A stretch of DNA of 64,000 nt from Anas platyrhynchos. Its lineage: Eukaryota > Chordata > Aves > Anseriformes > Anatidae. Positions 36,551-49,080 of the stretch are shown one piece after another. The notes below the pieces were generated by a model. That model did no database searches and was not told where the DNA came from. It worked only from the letters and a program-made list of their open reading frames with translations. Where the stretch lies: positions 7,376,501-7,440,500 of the forward strand of contig NC_092606.1 of the NCBI RefSeq assembly GCF_047663525.1. The letters are read 5' to 3'. The position numbers and the translations under genes were made by a program. The stretch's first letter is position 1. Every line of letters begins with the position of its first letter.

Positions 36551-37784
36551 TATATTCACCTAGGAAAGACGATTTCTGAGTTCAGCAAAGCTTGTACATA
36601 ACGAAGGGAATCTGGACTTCTGCTGTGAGGAAGTTCACCAACACCAGCCCTTTATTTCTTTTTTTTTCTCCTGGGGTTATGCTGATGAACATACATGTAC
36701 TTCACAGTTAAATTCAGGTGGCTGGTCTTTACTCGATGTTACTTTTTTTTTTTCTGTTTTGTTTTGTGTTCTTTTTTTTTTTCACCCCAGGACAGTTCAA
36801 ATGTGTTAATTACCCTGAGGTAAAGGAGACATCTTTTAATGTGAAGGCTATCCCTGCATATGTGAAATATTTAACACTTGGTACGCTGAGACTTGCTCTT
36901 CAAAGTATTTTTGTTAGCTTCAGGGGTAAATAATGTTTGGCAAGGAAGATTTAGCAGGCACCGGAGAGAGGGTGCCTTCATGCAAGGAAATCACCCAAAC
37001 ACCCCTCCAGTTTGCAGACTAATTTCAATATACCCTGTGTGTCTTGTTCTACCGTGCTGCAAAGCACAAAGTGCAAAGTGGGGGCAGATCCTGTGCTCCA
37101 TGGGAAGAATCACATTTCATCTTGTAAAGTTTATTAGCATCCTTTCATATGTAGCAAATATTCTATTGGCATTTACAGAAAGAAAACCAGTTGATTAAGT
37201 TGTAGATTCCTGATCTGGGACATGCACATGGTTAAACCCCTCATGTTTTCTTTACAAATTAATTCCTGGCCAATTTGGCTACATGAGGCAAAGCCTTCAC
37301 TGATGGCTCCCCAGCACTGAGGCTTTGTGGAAAACTGTAGCCCACGTGATTAAAGGCTAAATCAACAACACAGAGGTCTTCTGAATCTTGGTATAACTGC
37401 AGTGCTGAACAGTTTGTTTCTTTAAAAAACAAGGAAAACTAGTAATAATACCATAATAAAGCAGACAATTAAAATGAGAACTACAAGGAAATCCATTTCA
37501 GGGAGATTTTTTGATCCACAGTTCCAAGAAAAGTTCTTTTTTTTATAGTTCAGAAATTCAAAATATTGAAAAACTGAGGAGTTTAGACAAAATACTTCTG
37601 GTTTTAAGCATTTTGTTTTTCAGGAAAAATAAGGCAAAATTTTTCCACACAAACCAACATTTTTTCACAGCCTCTCATGTTTCCTTGAAATTTTTCTTTA
37701 ATTTGTTTCTGTTGGAGAACTCGTGCTCCACCACCCCCAGGGGAAAGATCCCCAGCCTACCTGACTCAAGCCCTCAAAAGCAAG

Positions 37785-37808
37785 CTGATGCAAAGTTACT
37801 CCACTTAG
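37785..37808. repeat. Second copy of ATGCAAAGTT(A)CTCCACTT
   Basis: Same orientation as the 35.95-kb copy; see that entry. Only the 19-base core aligns, and flanks differ. Confidence 0.4.
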
Positions 37809-38029
37809 AGGTGGTTCTGTGGGCAGAGAAGGGTTATCATCAGTGCAAGCATCTCACAGATATTCCTGTGCACTCTTAACCTTTCTTTTTCTAAACCCTT
37901 TACACACACTCGTTGCTCCACAGCTCCCAAATGATGGTGACTTGAGGACATCTGATGAGTGCTGTGCATGGCATGCATCAAACCATGGTTATGTGTTATG
38001 TCTGCGTGTTATGGCTTTGCTCAAAAGCT

Positions 38030-38260
38030 TTCTCCTTGAAGATATCAGGAAGAATTTCTTTCTGGAGAGGGCAGTCAGGCATTGTAAGAGGGCTGCCTGG
38101 GGAAGTGGTGGAGTCCCCATGCCAGGAGGCACTGAAGAGACGTGTGGACGTGGCACTGAAGGACAGGGTTTAGTGGTGGGACTCGGTAGGTCAGGTCAAT
38201 GGATGGACTTGATAATCTTGAAGGTCTTTCCAGCCTAGGCGATTCTGATCCTTTACGTAC
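38030..38260 (+). mobile_element. CR1 LINE 3' end fragment
   Basis: GATATCAGGAAGAATTTCTTT, GGGGAAGTGGTGGAGTCCCCATG, CCAGGAGGCACTGAAGAGACG, GTTTAGTGGTGGGACTCGG, GATGGACTTGATAATCTTGAAGG and TCTTTCCAGCCTAGGCGATTC follow the CR1 3' region in order and end close to the element terminus (consensus GATCTTAAAGGTCTTTTCCAACCTAAATGATTC). This accounts for the overlapping open frames between 37.8 and 38.6 kb. Confidence 0.85.
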
Positions 38261-39579
38261 TGAAGGCTTGCCTGTGTCCCTCAGGGGTTGCTGTTCCCTG
38301 GGAATGCCTCTCCTAGTCCTGTGCCACAGCACAGCACAAGGCTGGCTCATTGGTGAGGAACGAAAGAGGACTCCTATTCTCCAAATGGTAGCTTTGCTGT
38401 TCTGGAAGCTGCGGGTTACAGGAGGAGCCAGGAAGGAATACACAGCAAAGAGAGTGTTGCTTTTCTGCTGGGAAGAAGTATTTTTGCAGGCAAAAATGGT
38501 GACAGTTCCTAAAAGCCTAAATCTGTGGTTTTCCTATAGCAGTTTGGACTTCAAGGAGTGTCTCCACCTTTAGTTACATGGTAAAGGAAGCCCTACATAT
38601 GAAGATTTGTAGAAAATGTGCCTTCCCTGCGTGGTTTCTGTTGCTGAAGCAGGGTGTGGATTTCCCTTGGAGCAGGAGGGGCAGGGTGCTGCTCTCACCC
38701 TCTGCCCTGTCCTCCCAGTTGGAGGTCAGCCCTCTGCTGATGCCACCCCAAAGTGGACGTGTGTGTGTGTGCCAGTGCCCCTCTCTCCCTGCCACCGTCC
38801 TCGTTACAGCAGCATCCAGCCCTGAATGCTGAGGGTTGGGGTCTGGCTTCCCTCTGTGCTCTTTTGGTTGTATCCTGTTATGCTCCAATTTCCAACATGT
38901 ATTCAGATGTTAGTCCGGAGTACCAAGACGCCCTATTTTTACAGAAAATCAATGGGGTTTAGCTGTTAAGTGCTTTCACCTGAGACTTTTGAAAGTGTCC
39001 CCCGTCAATAACAAAACGAAAGCAACTAGCTGTGTGTGCAAACCGAGAGCCTGCAATCTGGCTTCGGTTGTAGGACTAGCACCAAGATGTCAAAAGGTGC
39101 CCACGGACCCGTCTCACAGCACTGAGCTGCACTGGTGAGTGCAAGGGATTATCTCTGAGCTGTAATTTCCACAGAGGAACAGTTCACACTGGTCTTAAAA
39201 CGTTTATTCTCACAAAGTGAGTGTGCTGCAGAAGCAAAACACTCAGCCTTTTAATGTCTTGTATAATTAAGGACCACTTTATTTTCTCTTTTTATTAATG
39301 ACTTACCTTTAATGTTAGCCCGATGACACAGTTGTGTAATTTAATGTGAAATGTATTATTCAGCTAGCTGCCGCCTTACAGAAAGGTTTTGACAGGCTGC
39401 AATGGTTTTGGTTTCAGGACAATAAACCATCTTTTCTATAAACGCTGGGAAGAAACTTGAAAAAAGTGAGGTGGCTCTTTTAGTAGTTTGATGGGATTTT
39501 GTATTTTTTTTTTAAAGTATAATTAAAGAAAAATACAGCGTATCATAGCAAAGGCAAATCAGTTATTCCGTTCCCAATT

Positions 39580-39640
39580 CAGAGGAAGCATTTAAGCATA
39601 TGCCTAAGTCTCACTGGGGACTTGCCTCGATGGAGCTTAT
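39580..39640. repeat. Diverged ancient palindromic repeat remnant
   Basis: GAAGCATTTAAGCATATGCC, then TAAGTCTCACTGGGGACT resemble AAGCACTTAAGCACATGCTTAA...CCATTGGGACT. Confidence 0.4.
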
Positions 39641-39689
39641 GCTCTCTTGACTAAAGACTGAGTTTAAGCAATTGTTTACCCTTTGCATA

Positions 39690-39795
39690 GAGAAATTTGT
39701 GGAAAGAGATATAGCATCTTTTATTAAACCAATGTTTTGTAAGGGACTTCAACACGTGCACGGTCTTATAAAACACAAGCTGGAGTCTGTGGAAA
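39690..39795 (-). repeat. Retroelement-tail-like sequence, minus orientation
   Basis: On the minus strand GCACGTGTTGAAGTCCC, then CATTGGTTTAATAAAAGATGC, then TATATCTC resemble the old dispersed tail TTGGTCCAATAAAAGATATTACCTC. Compare the plus-strand copy at 14.24-14.35 kb. Confidence 0.45.
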
Positions 39796-42059
39796 AGTAA
39801 CATTTGATTAAATTAAACAAATTCGTAACTGCTCCCATGGTTTTGTTGAACTGGGGGCAGAAATATTAATAATTAATTGGGTTGCATGAGTAGCTCTCCT
39901 GTGGGAGGAAAGGATTTGATTCAGTGACCCAGGCCTAAATTCCACTTGCAGAAGCAAAAACATCATATAGGGGGAAAAAAAAAAAGAGAGAGAGAGAAAG
40001 CTGCTTGCAGCCCTGCACTCAATACTTTCTACTGAGTGAAAATGTGCAATCTCTTTTTAGTGCCATTTTCTTAGAAAACACAGCCAGTGCAATCAGCCTG
40101 TGGCACTCAGTTGCTTTAGATCTGATGGATGATTTCCCCCGAATTGAGTGGGCATTTAAAAACAACAACAAAACAACAGTTCAGTTGACTTAAGTTTTGT
40201 CAGAAGAGGTGTCCAGGCAGAGGTGCCCTTAGCCAGGTCAAGGAGTGCCATGGGAGCCTCGATGCCAAGGCAGCAGGGGCACAGGTTGGACACGTGCCTG
40301 AGCCACGGCCAAGCCCTGGTGGGAACCCAGGGCCGGGCACACGCCTCCTTTGGGCAGGAGCTCTCTGTTTTTCACCAGCGTCCAAGCTGGCTGCCCTGCA
40401 CGCTGTCTCAGTCACCTGCATTGATCTCTGACTTTGTACAGACAAGAAACCCATTTGTGCCCATGCAAAGTGCTATTGATACCCATCCCCACCTGTGGGA
40501 CCCTCATTTCCCGACTGAGTGCGCCTGGAAGCATCGCCTGGCATCGAGCAGTTGAGGTGCACCGGTACAGGTTGCTTCTCCAAAGCCAAGTCCTCAGCTC
40601 TTTATATCACTCCTCCCCAGCCCTGAGGAAAGGGATGTGCTTGTACCCGGTCCTGTAGCACCCAGCATCCATGTGGTCCTGCCCACCTATGTCCTGGCAG
40701 CCTGACCCGGGGGCAGGTGTGCGTTATTGCTCCTGTGCTCAGACCGATGGAGTGCCCAGGACTGTGCAGAGATGTCTGTGGCAGAGCTATCAGCTGAACC
40801 CAGACCCTTGAAGAGGGCAAAAGCTTAAACCACAAGGTCCTGCCTTCCCTTCCTCCCTATAATAAGCAAATAATTTAGAGGCGAGCACATTAAAAGGAGG
40901 GGAAGAGAGAGCCACACGGTGGGCCGTGCTGCTTGCTGCCTGCCCTGCAGAAAGTCTCAGCAGCATTTCCAGGGCCTCGCGAGTCCTGTAGCTAGACACC
41001 GGGTACAGGGGAACAGAGAGGAGTTTGTCTCACGTCCCCTGTACATTAGGCAGCACTGATATGCTTAAATTATGATCTTGCAATTAAAAACTGTATTAAA
41101 ATCTTCTGCTGGTTCTGGAGTGGGAAGCTGTAGTAAATCAGATAGCTACATGGAGACTCTTAGACAAGTTACGAATTATTCATAACCAATTATGTAAATT
41201 CCTCTGGAGCTGTAATAGTAAAAAACATCCCAGAGCCCGGTACAAAAAGTGGGTTGGTTTGGTTACCCCCAGAGAAGGAGAAGCACTATTATTGTTTAAG
41301 TCTAGTCTGTAAATGTGTTAATGGATCCACTCTGAAGTATCTGAGGGGAGAAAGAACAGACGCAACCTATTAACTGCCCATGTCCTAGTAATCATCGAAT
41401 AAATTGACTTTTATTGTATCCAAAAGTAAGAAATCTTCTGGGATAAAAAACCTTTTGCTACTTGGCTGCTGATAATTGGAATCAACAACTCAAGGAATTA
41501 AGGAGGCTAGATCAGCTACATGCTTTTAAAATGATTTGTAGCTGACGTATTGCCAGTTATGCACTCCATGGGCTAATCTCTAATTGTATTTTCATGTATG
41601 GTTCTGGACTGAGTGGGTGATTTATGTGACACACGGTTTGATCTACTCATCACCAGCCCTTAATATATGGAATTTGCCATTCCACGTCGAGCTATTTGTC
41701 CAACAAATCCAATCTGCTGCGTTTGGTAGTGGCTGAAGCAAGTCCTTTCAAGGAAGCACCCTTTGCTGCAGCAGGCGGGCAGAGGGGCTGCTGATAGCAG
41801 GGATGGCAGCAGGGATGGCTGTGGTGGTACCCTGGCTGTTTCCACCATCAGGCTCCAGTCAGCCCTGACCTCTTTTTTGCATGCAATAGAGGCTGGCAGT
41901 GCTCTCCAAGGGCTCCTCAGAGCCACAAAGCCTCTGCCTTTGTCCAGTGCTGGGGAGCCATGAGGCAGGAGCTGACAGACAGCACCGAGACCCTCGTGTT
42001 CGGAGGGAACCCCTGTGGTTTAGGCTCCAGTTCAGAGGCCAGGAAGCTGCGAGCAAGCT

Positions 42060-42290
42060 CTGCTCTGGGAGCTATCGAATCAGTTACTCCATCTCTCTGA
42101 ACTTGTTTCCACCCACTCCTTCTCTTGCATAATGAGACTGTAAGCTCTGCAGGGCAGGGACCATCTTTTTATAATCTGTTTTGTGTAACACCTAGCACAA
42201 TGGGGTGCCAGTCTCACCTGAGGCCTGCAGGCACTGCTCTGTTATAGATAATTAGGATTTTTTTTTAGGCACCACTGTAGTACAAATAAC
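42060..42290 (+). repeat. MIR/CORE-SINE-like element with 'CTAGCACAATGGGG' tail
   Basis: AGACTGTAAGCTCTGCAGGG, CAGGGACCATCTTTTTATAATC, CACCTAGCACAATGGGGTGCC and AGGCACCACTGTAGTACAAA match an old amniote SINE (GTAAGCTCTTTGGGGCAGGGACCATC...CCTAGCACAATGGGGTCC...AGGCACTACTGTAATACAAATAAT). An 8-nt T run interrupts the tail. Confidence 0.65.
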
Positions 42291-45200
42291 CAGGGTGGTT
42301 TTTTGTTGTTGTTTACTCTTGGCCAAGTCCTGCTTGCAGGCTGCAGGCACGCAGCGAGCAGCGGAGCAGCGGATGCACAGCAGGCGTCGTGGCACAGGCT
42401 GAGTTTAGAGAAGAGCAAAACACCCGTGTGAGCTTGTGGCGATGCCAGCAGAGCTCTGCAGGCCTCCTGCTTTATTCCTGGCTCGGCCGCTGCTTCCCGT
42501 GTTGCTTTCAGCTAGCCGCTTCGTTACTTTTCAGCAAAGTTTCCTTTCTAAGAAAAGTGGAATTAACGAGCGGCTCCCTTATTAAGGGCTTTGGGAGTTT
42601 TAGCTACAAACACCGAGTTTGTAGAGAAATAGTAAGAAATTAGGGTAAATTCTGTTTAATTCATCCTCATACTTGCATAGATATAAGGGGGTGTTCTCAC
42701 AGCACATCTGTAGCATACCATATTCTGCATGGGCAGAACCAGGGAGAAATAACAGAAATTCAAGTACCAGAAGTACACGTGTTCATCTGACCAGCCATGT
42801 GTGCATATACACACGTGTGTGAGAAATGCCTTTTTTTTTTTTCCCCTTTTATTTTTTAAATTCATAGAACTGTTCTTTGTTTCCTTAATCTCACTGTAGA
42901 TGGTTTCCTCTTTGCATGCCCATTCTGTAATTCCCCCAGCAGACATCTGTCAGGAATACACAAAAACTAGCACAGCTTTGATGCAACAACAGAATCCTGG
43001 AAACTAATCAAGAAAAAAAAAAAAATTGCCCTTGTAAAACTGGGTCTGTAATTATTATGGGAGCCAAGATATCGAGATAATAAGGAGACAGCCCTAAATA
43101 ACTTGGGGGAATTACAGAAGGTAATAATGTACTGCACCGCTGCCAGACGGAGTTAGACAGACAGAGTGGCTATGGGTTTTGGCCTGGGTTCTGCATTGTG
43201 TTAGAGCGGCTCTGCTGCTGCCAGAGCGAGGAAGGTGAGCGAGGCAAGGGGCTGGGCAGCCCTGCCCCGGCGGGCTTTAGCTCTCTGTCCTCCTGGGAGC
43301 TGACAGGGGCTGTCGCAGGGCAGCCCGAAACCCGCTGTGATTTCCAGGACCGGCTTTTCCTTCCCGTGGCTGCTTGGCTGTGACATCTCGCACCCGCTCG
43401 GTGCCAGCAAACCTGCCTCGAGTGCAGGCATCTCAGCCATCGCCCCCCGCGATGCGATAGCAGTGTGGTACCCAGCCATGCGAAACAGGGAAAGGGTTAC
43501 CAAAAAAAAAAGAAAAAAAGAAAGAAAAAAAGCAAAACTGTTGCTGTCTCTGAGGGAGGGAGTGTCAGCTCGGCTTTGCTGGTTATGGTAAACTGTTGTA
43601 CACAAGCTCGTATCCTCAAACAGGAGTCTCTGTGCCAGAAAAGTCCGATGTAGCCCTGGAAAACAGATGGTGTGGGAGCGAGCTAATCAGGAGTGGTTGC
43701 CCTGTTGCATTCGTGCGCTGCCAGAAGAGCCAAGCCAAGATCGTGTTGCTTTCTTTCGCAGCCACCTTCAGCGGGGCAAGAGCAGCCGGGTAAATTAGCC
43801 TGCAGAGGAAATCTGCTGGGTGCTGCTGCAGCTAGCCTGCTTCCAGTACTGGAGTGAGCTTGTTGAAAGCTGGCATGGGCACCTCGGTGCTGCGGTGTAG
43901 ACATATCCTTTGGGTGTAATAACAATAGAAAGATGAGATACGTCGTTTTCAGAGGTTTTGGAGCAATAGGGTGTTGAGATAATACAGGCAATCAAGCTCA
44001 AAATATATCTGGTGGTGGTTTCTAACCCTACTGGTATTTCTCCTCGGGGTTCAGTGTGTTAGAAGAGGCCAAGGGCATGTTTTAAAGTACTCAGAACCCA
44101 CAACCAGGAGTGAAGATTTCCAAGGATTTTAGCACTCGTTTAGACAAACAAAAATCAGTCTGAGGTACAAAGCTGCTCTGCAAACTGGGGGCTGAACTTG
44201 TTTGGAAATTCGGCTTTTAAGTGCTGCCGATTTACTATTCAGCAAGACAAGATCTTTGTATCCTTTTCAGCAAAGCAAATGATATTTAAAGGTGCAAATG
44301 CACACATCTTATTAAACAATGTTTCTGTTTTGCCGGGTTTCCTTACTCCAGGATGGAGACGTAGGGCTGCTATCCCTACAGACGACTGACTTCAACCCTC
44401 AAAACTGAATCTTAAATAGCAACCTCTTCACTCTTCCCCTTAATCTTGGAGATGCATTAAAATACTCTGAAATAGAAAAAACACATGTGTGTGAGCACTG
44501 GAAATCCCAGTGAAGCCTGAATCACCCTGTATAGCAGCACTTTCCAGGGACACTTATTACCTCTCCTCTAATGTCCTAGTACTCAGTAATTGTAGGAGCA
44601 TAGCATGCTACTGCTAAGTGTTTTTAAATTAGGATTTAAAAACTTCTCCTGTGGCTACCCCTGTTGATTACGAATCTGTTTTTTTTCCCTACCAAGACCC
44701 AGAATTTTGGCTCCAGCACCCTCATCAGTTGTAATTACTGTGCCCTTTTACATGGAAAATGTGATCAACTTCAGCTTGTCTGAGCTGCTTCATCCATCTG
44801 CACCTGTGGCTATGGAGGGAATGGCTCATGCTGGAAATTCTGACTTTATCAGAGCGGCAATTATTAATCCTAGGGAACTGCATTTAAAAATACCTTCCTT
44901 TTATTAGTATTATTAAGAGAAGTCTTGTCCTTGATGACCTGCTAATAGCTTATCCTGTTAATTCCAACATAAAGTATGAAAACCTCTTTAGTTTGAATCA
45001 AAATCATGTTTTAAAGACATAGGAGTATAGTTGACAAACGAATCTGGTTCACTGGGGGTAAATATGGCCAAGGTATGTCCTTTGACTGCCTGCTCTCTTT
45101 GAATCTTATTTAATTCACAAAGAAAAACAATAGGGTTTTTTTGTTTGTTTGTTTTGTTTTTGTTTTTTTTTTTTTGGAATTCAGTGGACTTCTGATTGTG

Positions 45201-47020
45201 TTAATCTCAGGTGGTCTTTCTGGTTCTAGGATTCAGAGTGAGCTCGATGGGCTCTTACGAGGTTCGCAGCCATCAGGAACTTGAGCTAACTTTGCCTGCG
45301 TGTCCTGCATCTTGCTGCAGCTCAGACCAATGTTGGGATTTAACCTGTGGCTTTGGTTTCAACACAAAAATTTCTTCCAGTCGGGTCAGGAGGAACTACT
45401 CCAAGGTCTGATCTTTTAGATGACTGTTCCAGCTGCTGCTTTTTACCACGGATTAATTGAGGTAAAAAGACAAAAGTTCACAGTCTATGCAAATAGGTAC
45501 AAACACGGGGAGAGAACAGGAACAACTCCCAAGCCCTGCAGCAGCCCTGGAAGGCACTGCATGTCCCCTCCTCCTCTGCAGCACGTGTGCCCCTGCCCTA
45601 AAAGACCCGTGCTCAGATTAAACCTGTCCAAGAAGCTAGGGCATCCACCTGCAGCAATCGGGTCGGGCACCAGCTCACACTGCTGGACCCTGATACAGTT
45701 CCCACCGTGCTCTGCCCACGTCTGTGCAGCCATCCCAAAGCCTGCAAACATCCTGTGTTTGCAAGCCTCAGAAATCCGCTTGTGCAGGGGAGAGGTGTGG
45801 CATGAGTGCTCCTTTTGCAATAACAAGCTTGTCTTTCCACCGATTCTGCCTGGGTGGCACAGTAACCACAGGCTCTCATCATTAGCAACAATTGGTGGGT
45901 CCCAGATTTAGCTCTGTCACCACAAACCCTGTCTTTTGCTCGAGCGGTCTCCAGCTTTAGCAAGTGGCAACTCCCTTAATTATACATTTTTATCTCCTCC
46001 ACCCCAGCTACTGCACTCGGGGCTGGGGGAAGGGAGGAGAGAGCAAAAAAGGAGGAATCAAAGGGGAAAAGTTAAGTACCCAGGTGCAAGGAGCACCGCA
46101 GTCCATCTTAGTGGCTATAACTCCATTCCCTGCAGCAGTTTTAGCAAGGGCCTTGGCCAAAAGATTTTTCCTTTCTGGATGTGGGGCCGTAGCTTGGGGT
46201 GGTATTTTGGAGCTTTTTCCCCCCTTTTCTTCCAGCTCAGAAAGGCTTTTTTTGCAGCACCTCATCTCTGTCTTGGCTTGGGGTGAACCCAGCTTTGTCC
46301 TAAGCCCACCGCCCTCTCCTTGGGCATCCTCCTGCCCCGGCCGGGGTCTCTCCAGGGCTCTCATCCTTCCCTGTTCCTTTCTTTTTCTTTTTCTTTGCTG
46401 CCCCCTATCCCCCAGCCTTGCTCTGCCGTCTATCACATGAAGCCATAATTTGCTGCATAGGCATAAAATACTGTGAACTGCTGCACCTTTTGCACATGGA
46501 TAGGTCAAAAAGAAGTGTAGCAATTTGCTTGAACATGTGCACGGGCAGTATTAATGCAGATCAGTTGCAAGAAATAACGTAATACAGATTTGCCAACGTA
46601 TGTATTGCATAAATGCTGACAGGTGCTGACAGAAGTGTGTGCGTAAACATTTAATAGCACTGTTAATTCATAGCACAACAGTTGCTGTTGGCATGGTTTG
46701 GAATTTATTATATTTTGCTATTTATTCCTAGTCAGCTTGTTGTCCATCATCCTTCCAGATGGCATGTCTACCGCGATTCCTTCCTCCTGAAATTTGCATG
46801 ATGCTTTTCCTGCGAGAAAGGCAGGGTGGCTGATAGCTCAAGTTGCGCTTGCAGACTCCAAAGCCTCCTTTCTTGTTCGATACGAGCCCACTTCGTGTCT
46901 GCAGAGAATTCCCCTAATCTCTTTATATCTTAATTGCTCTCTGTGAATAGGGGGAAATAAATATTTCATTCCCTTATAGATGCATTTCCTTTTTCTGTTT
47001 TTCTTTTATAATCTATTCAG
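42291..47020. other. Gene-free stretch, partly GC-rich
   Basis: The 43.2-43.5 kb part has raised GC and some CpGs but no TATA, initiator or splice-supported frame. A T/G-rich (TTTG)n and T tract lies at 45135-45175, and A/G-rich DNA at 43501-43531. Frames of 113-171 codons at 45.4-46.5 kb are on both strands and unrecognised. Confidence 0.45.
45135..45175. repeat. (TTTG)n and poly(T) tract
   Basis: GTTTGTTTGTTTTG-type repeat leading into a run of T. Confidence 0.85.
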
Positions 47021-47027
47021 ATGTACG

Positions 47028-47115
47028 TGGTGAAAACCTGGCCCCACCAAAGGCAAAGGCAAAATCACCACTGATTTCAGTTCAACAAAGATTCACCTTA
47101 ACTGACTCTGCCTAA
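47028..47115. repeat. Ancient palindromic interspersed repeat
   Basis: GTGAAAACCTGGCCCCACC, AAAGGCAAAATCACCACTG and ATTTCAGTTCAACAAAGATT, then CACCTT, resemble GTGAAATCCTGGCCCCATTGAAG...GGCAAAACTCCCATTGACTTCAGTGGGGCCAGGATTTCACC. Confidence 0.5.
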
Positions 47116-47576
47116 AAGTTAGGTACCTTGTCCAAGATAATCATCTAGGCTCCTTTTATAGTCCCTGTCGAAAGGTACTGGCACCTCCAGCATCAATTCA
47201 CCCTCCCGTCTCAGATAGCTATCTTGGGATGGGATGGGATGAATGGCCCTCCGTAGGTGCAGTTTCTCTCTCCACTGACTGTGGCGGAGGCTGAAATTTT
47301 GAAATTATACATAAGTTTCGAGTGACTATTTTTTTCTTGTCAGTGACAGGGATGACTTCTTGCGATGTGGTGGTACTCCCACGTCCCGGCTGAAGAATGC
47401 CAACCTGCTGCAACACTGCCGATGTATTTCTAGCTGGAGCAAACCTTCAGTGTGATTGGCCTCAGGTATTCCTCTGCAAACACTGCTCAGGTGGCCTTGG
47501 ATTGTGCCTTGCTCTGGCCACCTGCCAGCCCCACTGCATTAAGTCGTGACAAATTTCAGAAGCAGCAGCAGAAGTG

Positions 47577-47606
47577 TGTGTATGTGTATATATAAAAAAT
47601 ATATAT
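47577..47606. repeat. TG/TA dinucleotide repeat
   Basis: TGTGTGTATGTGTATATATA then A6 and TATATATA. Confidence 0.85.
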
Positions 47607-48949
47607 GCTGAGCAGTGCTTTGCTGGTTTTTGCCAAGGGAAAAACTGAAGCAGAAAACTGGAGTGTGGGTTTCAGGTTTTGCTTTTCTCAGTGGAAAAAC
47701 TGGACACTATCAAATGACACGAACAGCTTTCCAAAAACATTTTCTTTCCAGCAATGAGTGCGAATGGGGCATTTTCACCATTACTGTCTAAAGGTAGACA
47801 GTAACTGGGTGGTGTTTCAGGTGGGAGGGACAGTAAATGTCTGCTTGGGGGTCTCAGTGCATCTCTGTTCATGCTGGTCATCCAAAGCAGGGGAGCTTGA
47901 ATGAACAAGGGTGTGTGGCAGCCACTAAGATAGCTGCCTGATGGGATTTCACCCACGATTGAGGGTGCTGGTTAGGAGGTGCCATTAATGAGGACACTCT
48001 CTGAAGAAGCAATTGCCTTAAGGGATTCATTTAATTTCAGCAGGATCCCCATAGGAACTGCAGTGTGGCCTCCTGGCTGCAGGGAGGGAATTGCCACCTG
48101 CCAGGTCAGGGTGGCCATGTGTGCTGATTTACGGCCCTACAAGCCACTGGGATGTCCCACTGACAAATGAGAGGGAGAGAAGTTTCTTGGCTTTAACGGA
48201 GTCGCCACATAGGAAAAGTCAACATGGAAAAAAAATCAAACCTTTGTTCCTCTGAATTGTGAAAATGATTTCCTCTGGGTGTAAATTGGCGGGGGATATT
48301 CTGATTTATCAGGTAAGGAGCTGGTCTAATGGGCAGTAAAAGCTTCAAGTTTTGGCTGTAACTCGGGTTAGTCCTCTAGGTAGTCACACAGGAGGTTTTG
48401 CAAGGGGATCAGAAGGTATGGCTCTTGGGAACCCCAGGAAAAATAAACATAACCCAAAAAGCTGTGAGAGATTGTGTGACAGCCTCTGGTGAATGAAAAG
48501 TGGCTGAACACCAGGTTTTTCTCTTTCACAGCCATAAAAACCAGGCTAAGGAGGCTGTCCATTACATCTCTTCTATGGTATCACTCCCTGTGTTTGACAT
48601 AGCTCACATGATCTACGAACTGGAGCCTGGTTTTGATTTAGCACTGTTTATTAACCTAACGGTGCTGACATATTTTAGTGCAACATATAAAATCTAAGGC
48701 TTTTTCTTAAGCTGAGGAAATGAGGTTATGTGACATTGATCCAAAATGGAGGGGAGCATTTTAGGTTTCACTTTAACAGACAAGGGGAACGAGGCAAGGG
48801 AAGTGTAGTCCTTCTGTCCACCCTGCCAAGTCCTCTGCAAATGGGGCAGAAATACCAAGTTTCGGTAAGTCCTGCACACATTTAAAACCAGCTGTAAATG
48901 ACTTCAAAATTTTAATTGAGGCAGTAAGAAAATCAAAATAACAGGTAAT

Positions 48950-49080
48950 GCTTCAGATACTCAGCTCACGCCCAGGTCTGAAAACACTTGGACACAGATG
49001 CCCTGTGGCTACAGTTAAAGTACAAGACCTCGTCCCTATTTTACCAAAGAGAAAACTGAGGTCAGAAGGTGGGGGAAGGA
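48950..49080 (-). repeat. MIR-like remnant, reverse orientation
   Basis: CCTATTTTACCAAAGAGAAA followed by ACTGAGGTCAGAAGGTGG match reverse MIR (CCATTTTACAGATGAGGAAACTGAGGCAGAGAGG). Confidence 0.45.

Larger units (their letters stand above)
34961..38025. other. Gene-free stretch with pyrimidine tracts
   Basis: Contains an unrelated 170-codon minus frame (35979-36491) with no recognisable domain, a (CTTT)/T-rich tract at 36506-36550 and T runs near 36743-36782. Two copies of an ATGCAAAGTTRCTCCACTT motif lie at 35.95 and 37.79 kb. Confidence 0.5.
38261..42055. other. Gene-free stretch
   Basis: GC-richer segments (38.6-38.85, 40.2-40.8 kb) with two-strand open frames alternate with AT-rich unique DNA. 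An A run with (GA)n sits at 39971-39999. No gene seen. Confidence 0.5.

Noticed and set aside
37819..38443. Open frames of 122-139 codons on both strands
   Set aside because: They lie largely over the CR1 3' end at 38.03-38.26 kb.
46008..46523. A 171-codon minus-strand frame with overlapping plus-strand frames of 116 and 158 codons
   Set aside because: Long frames on both strands over the same GC-richer DNA are a base-composition effect, and the residues are rich in Lys/Arg/Glu/Gly runs from purine tracts.
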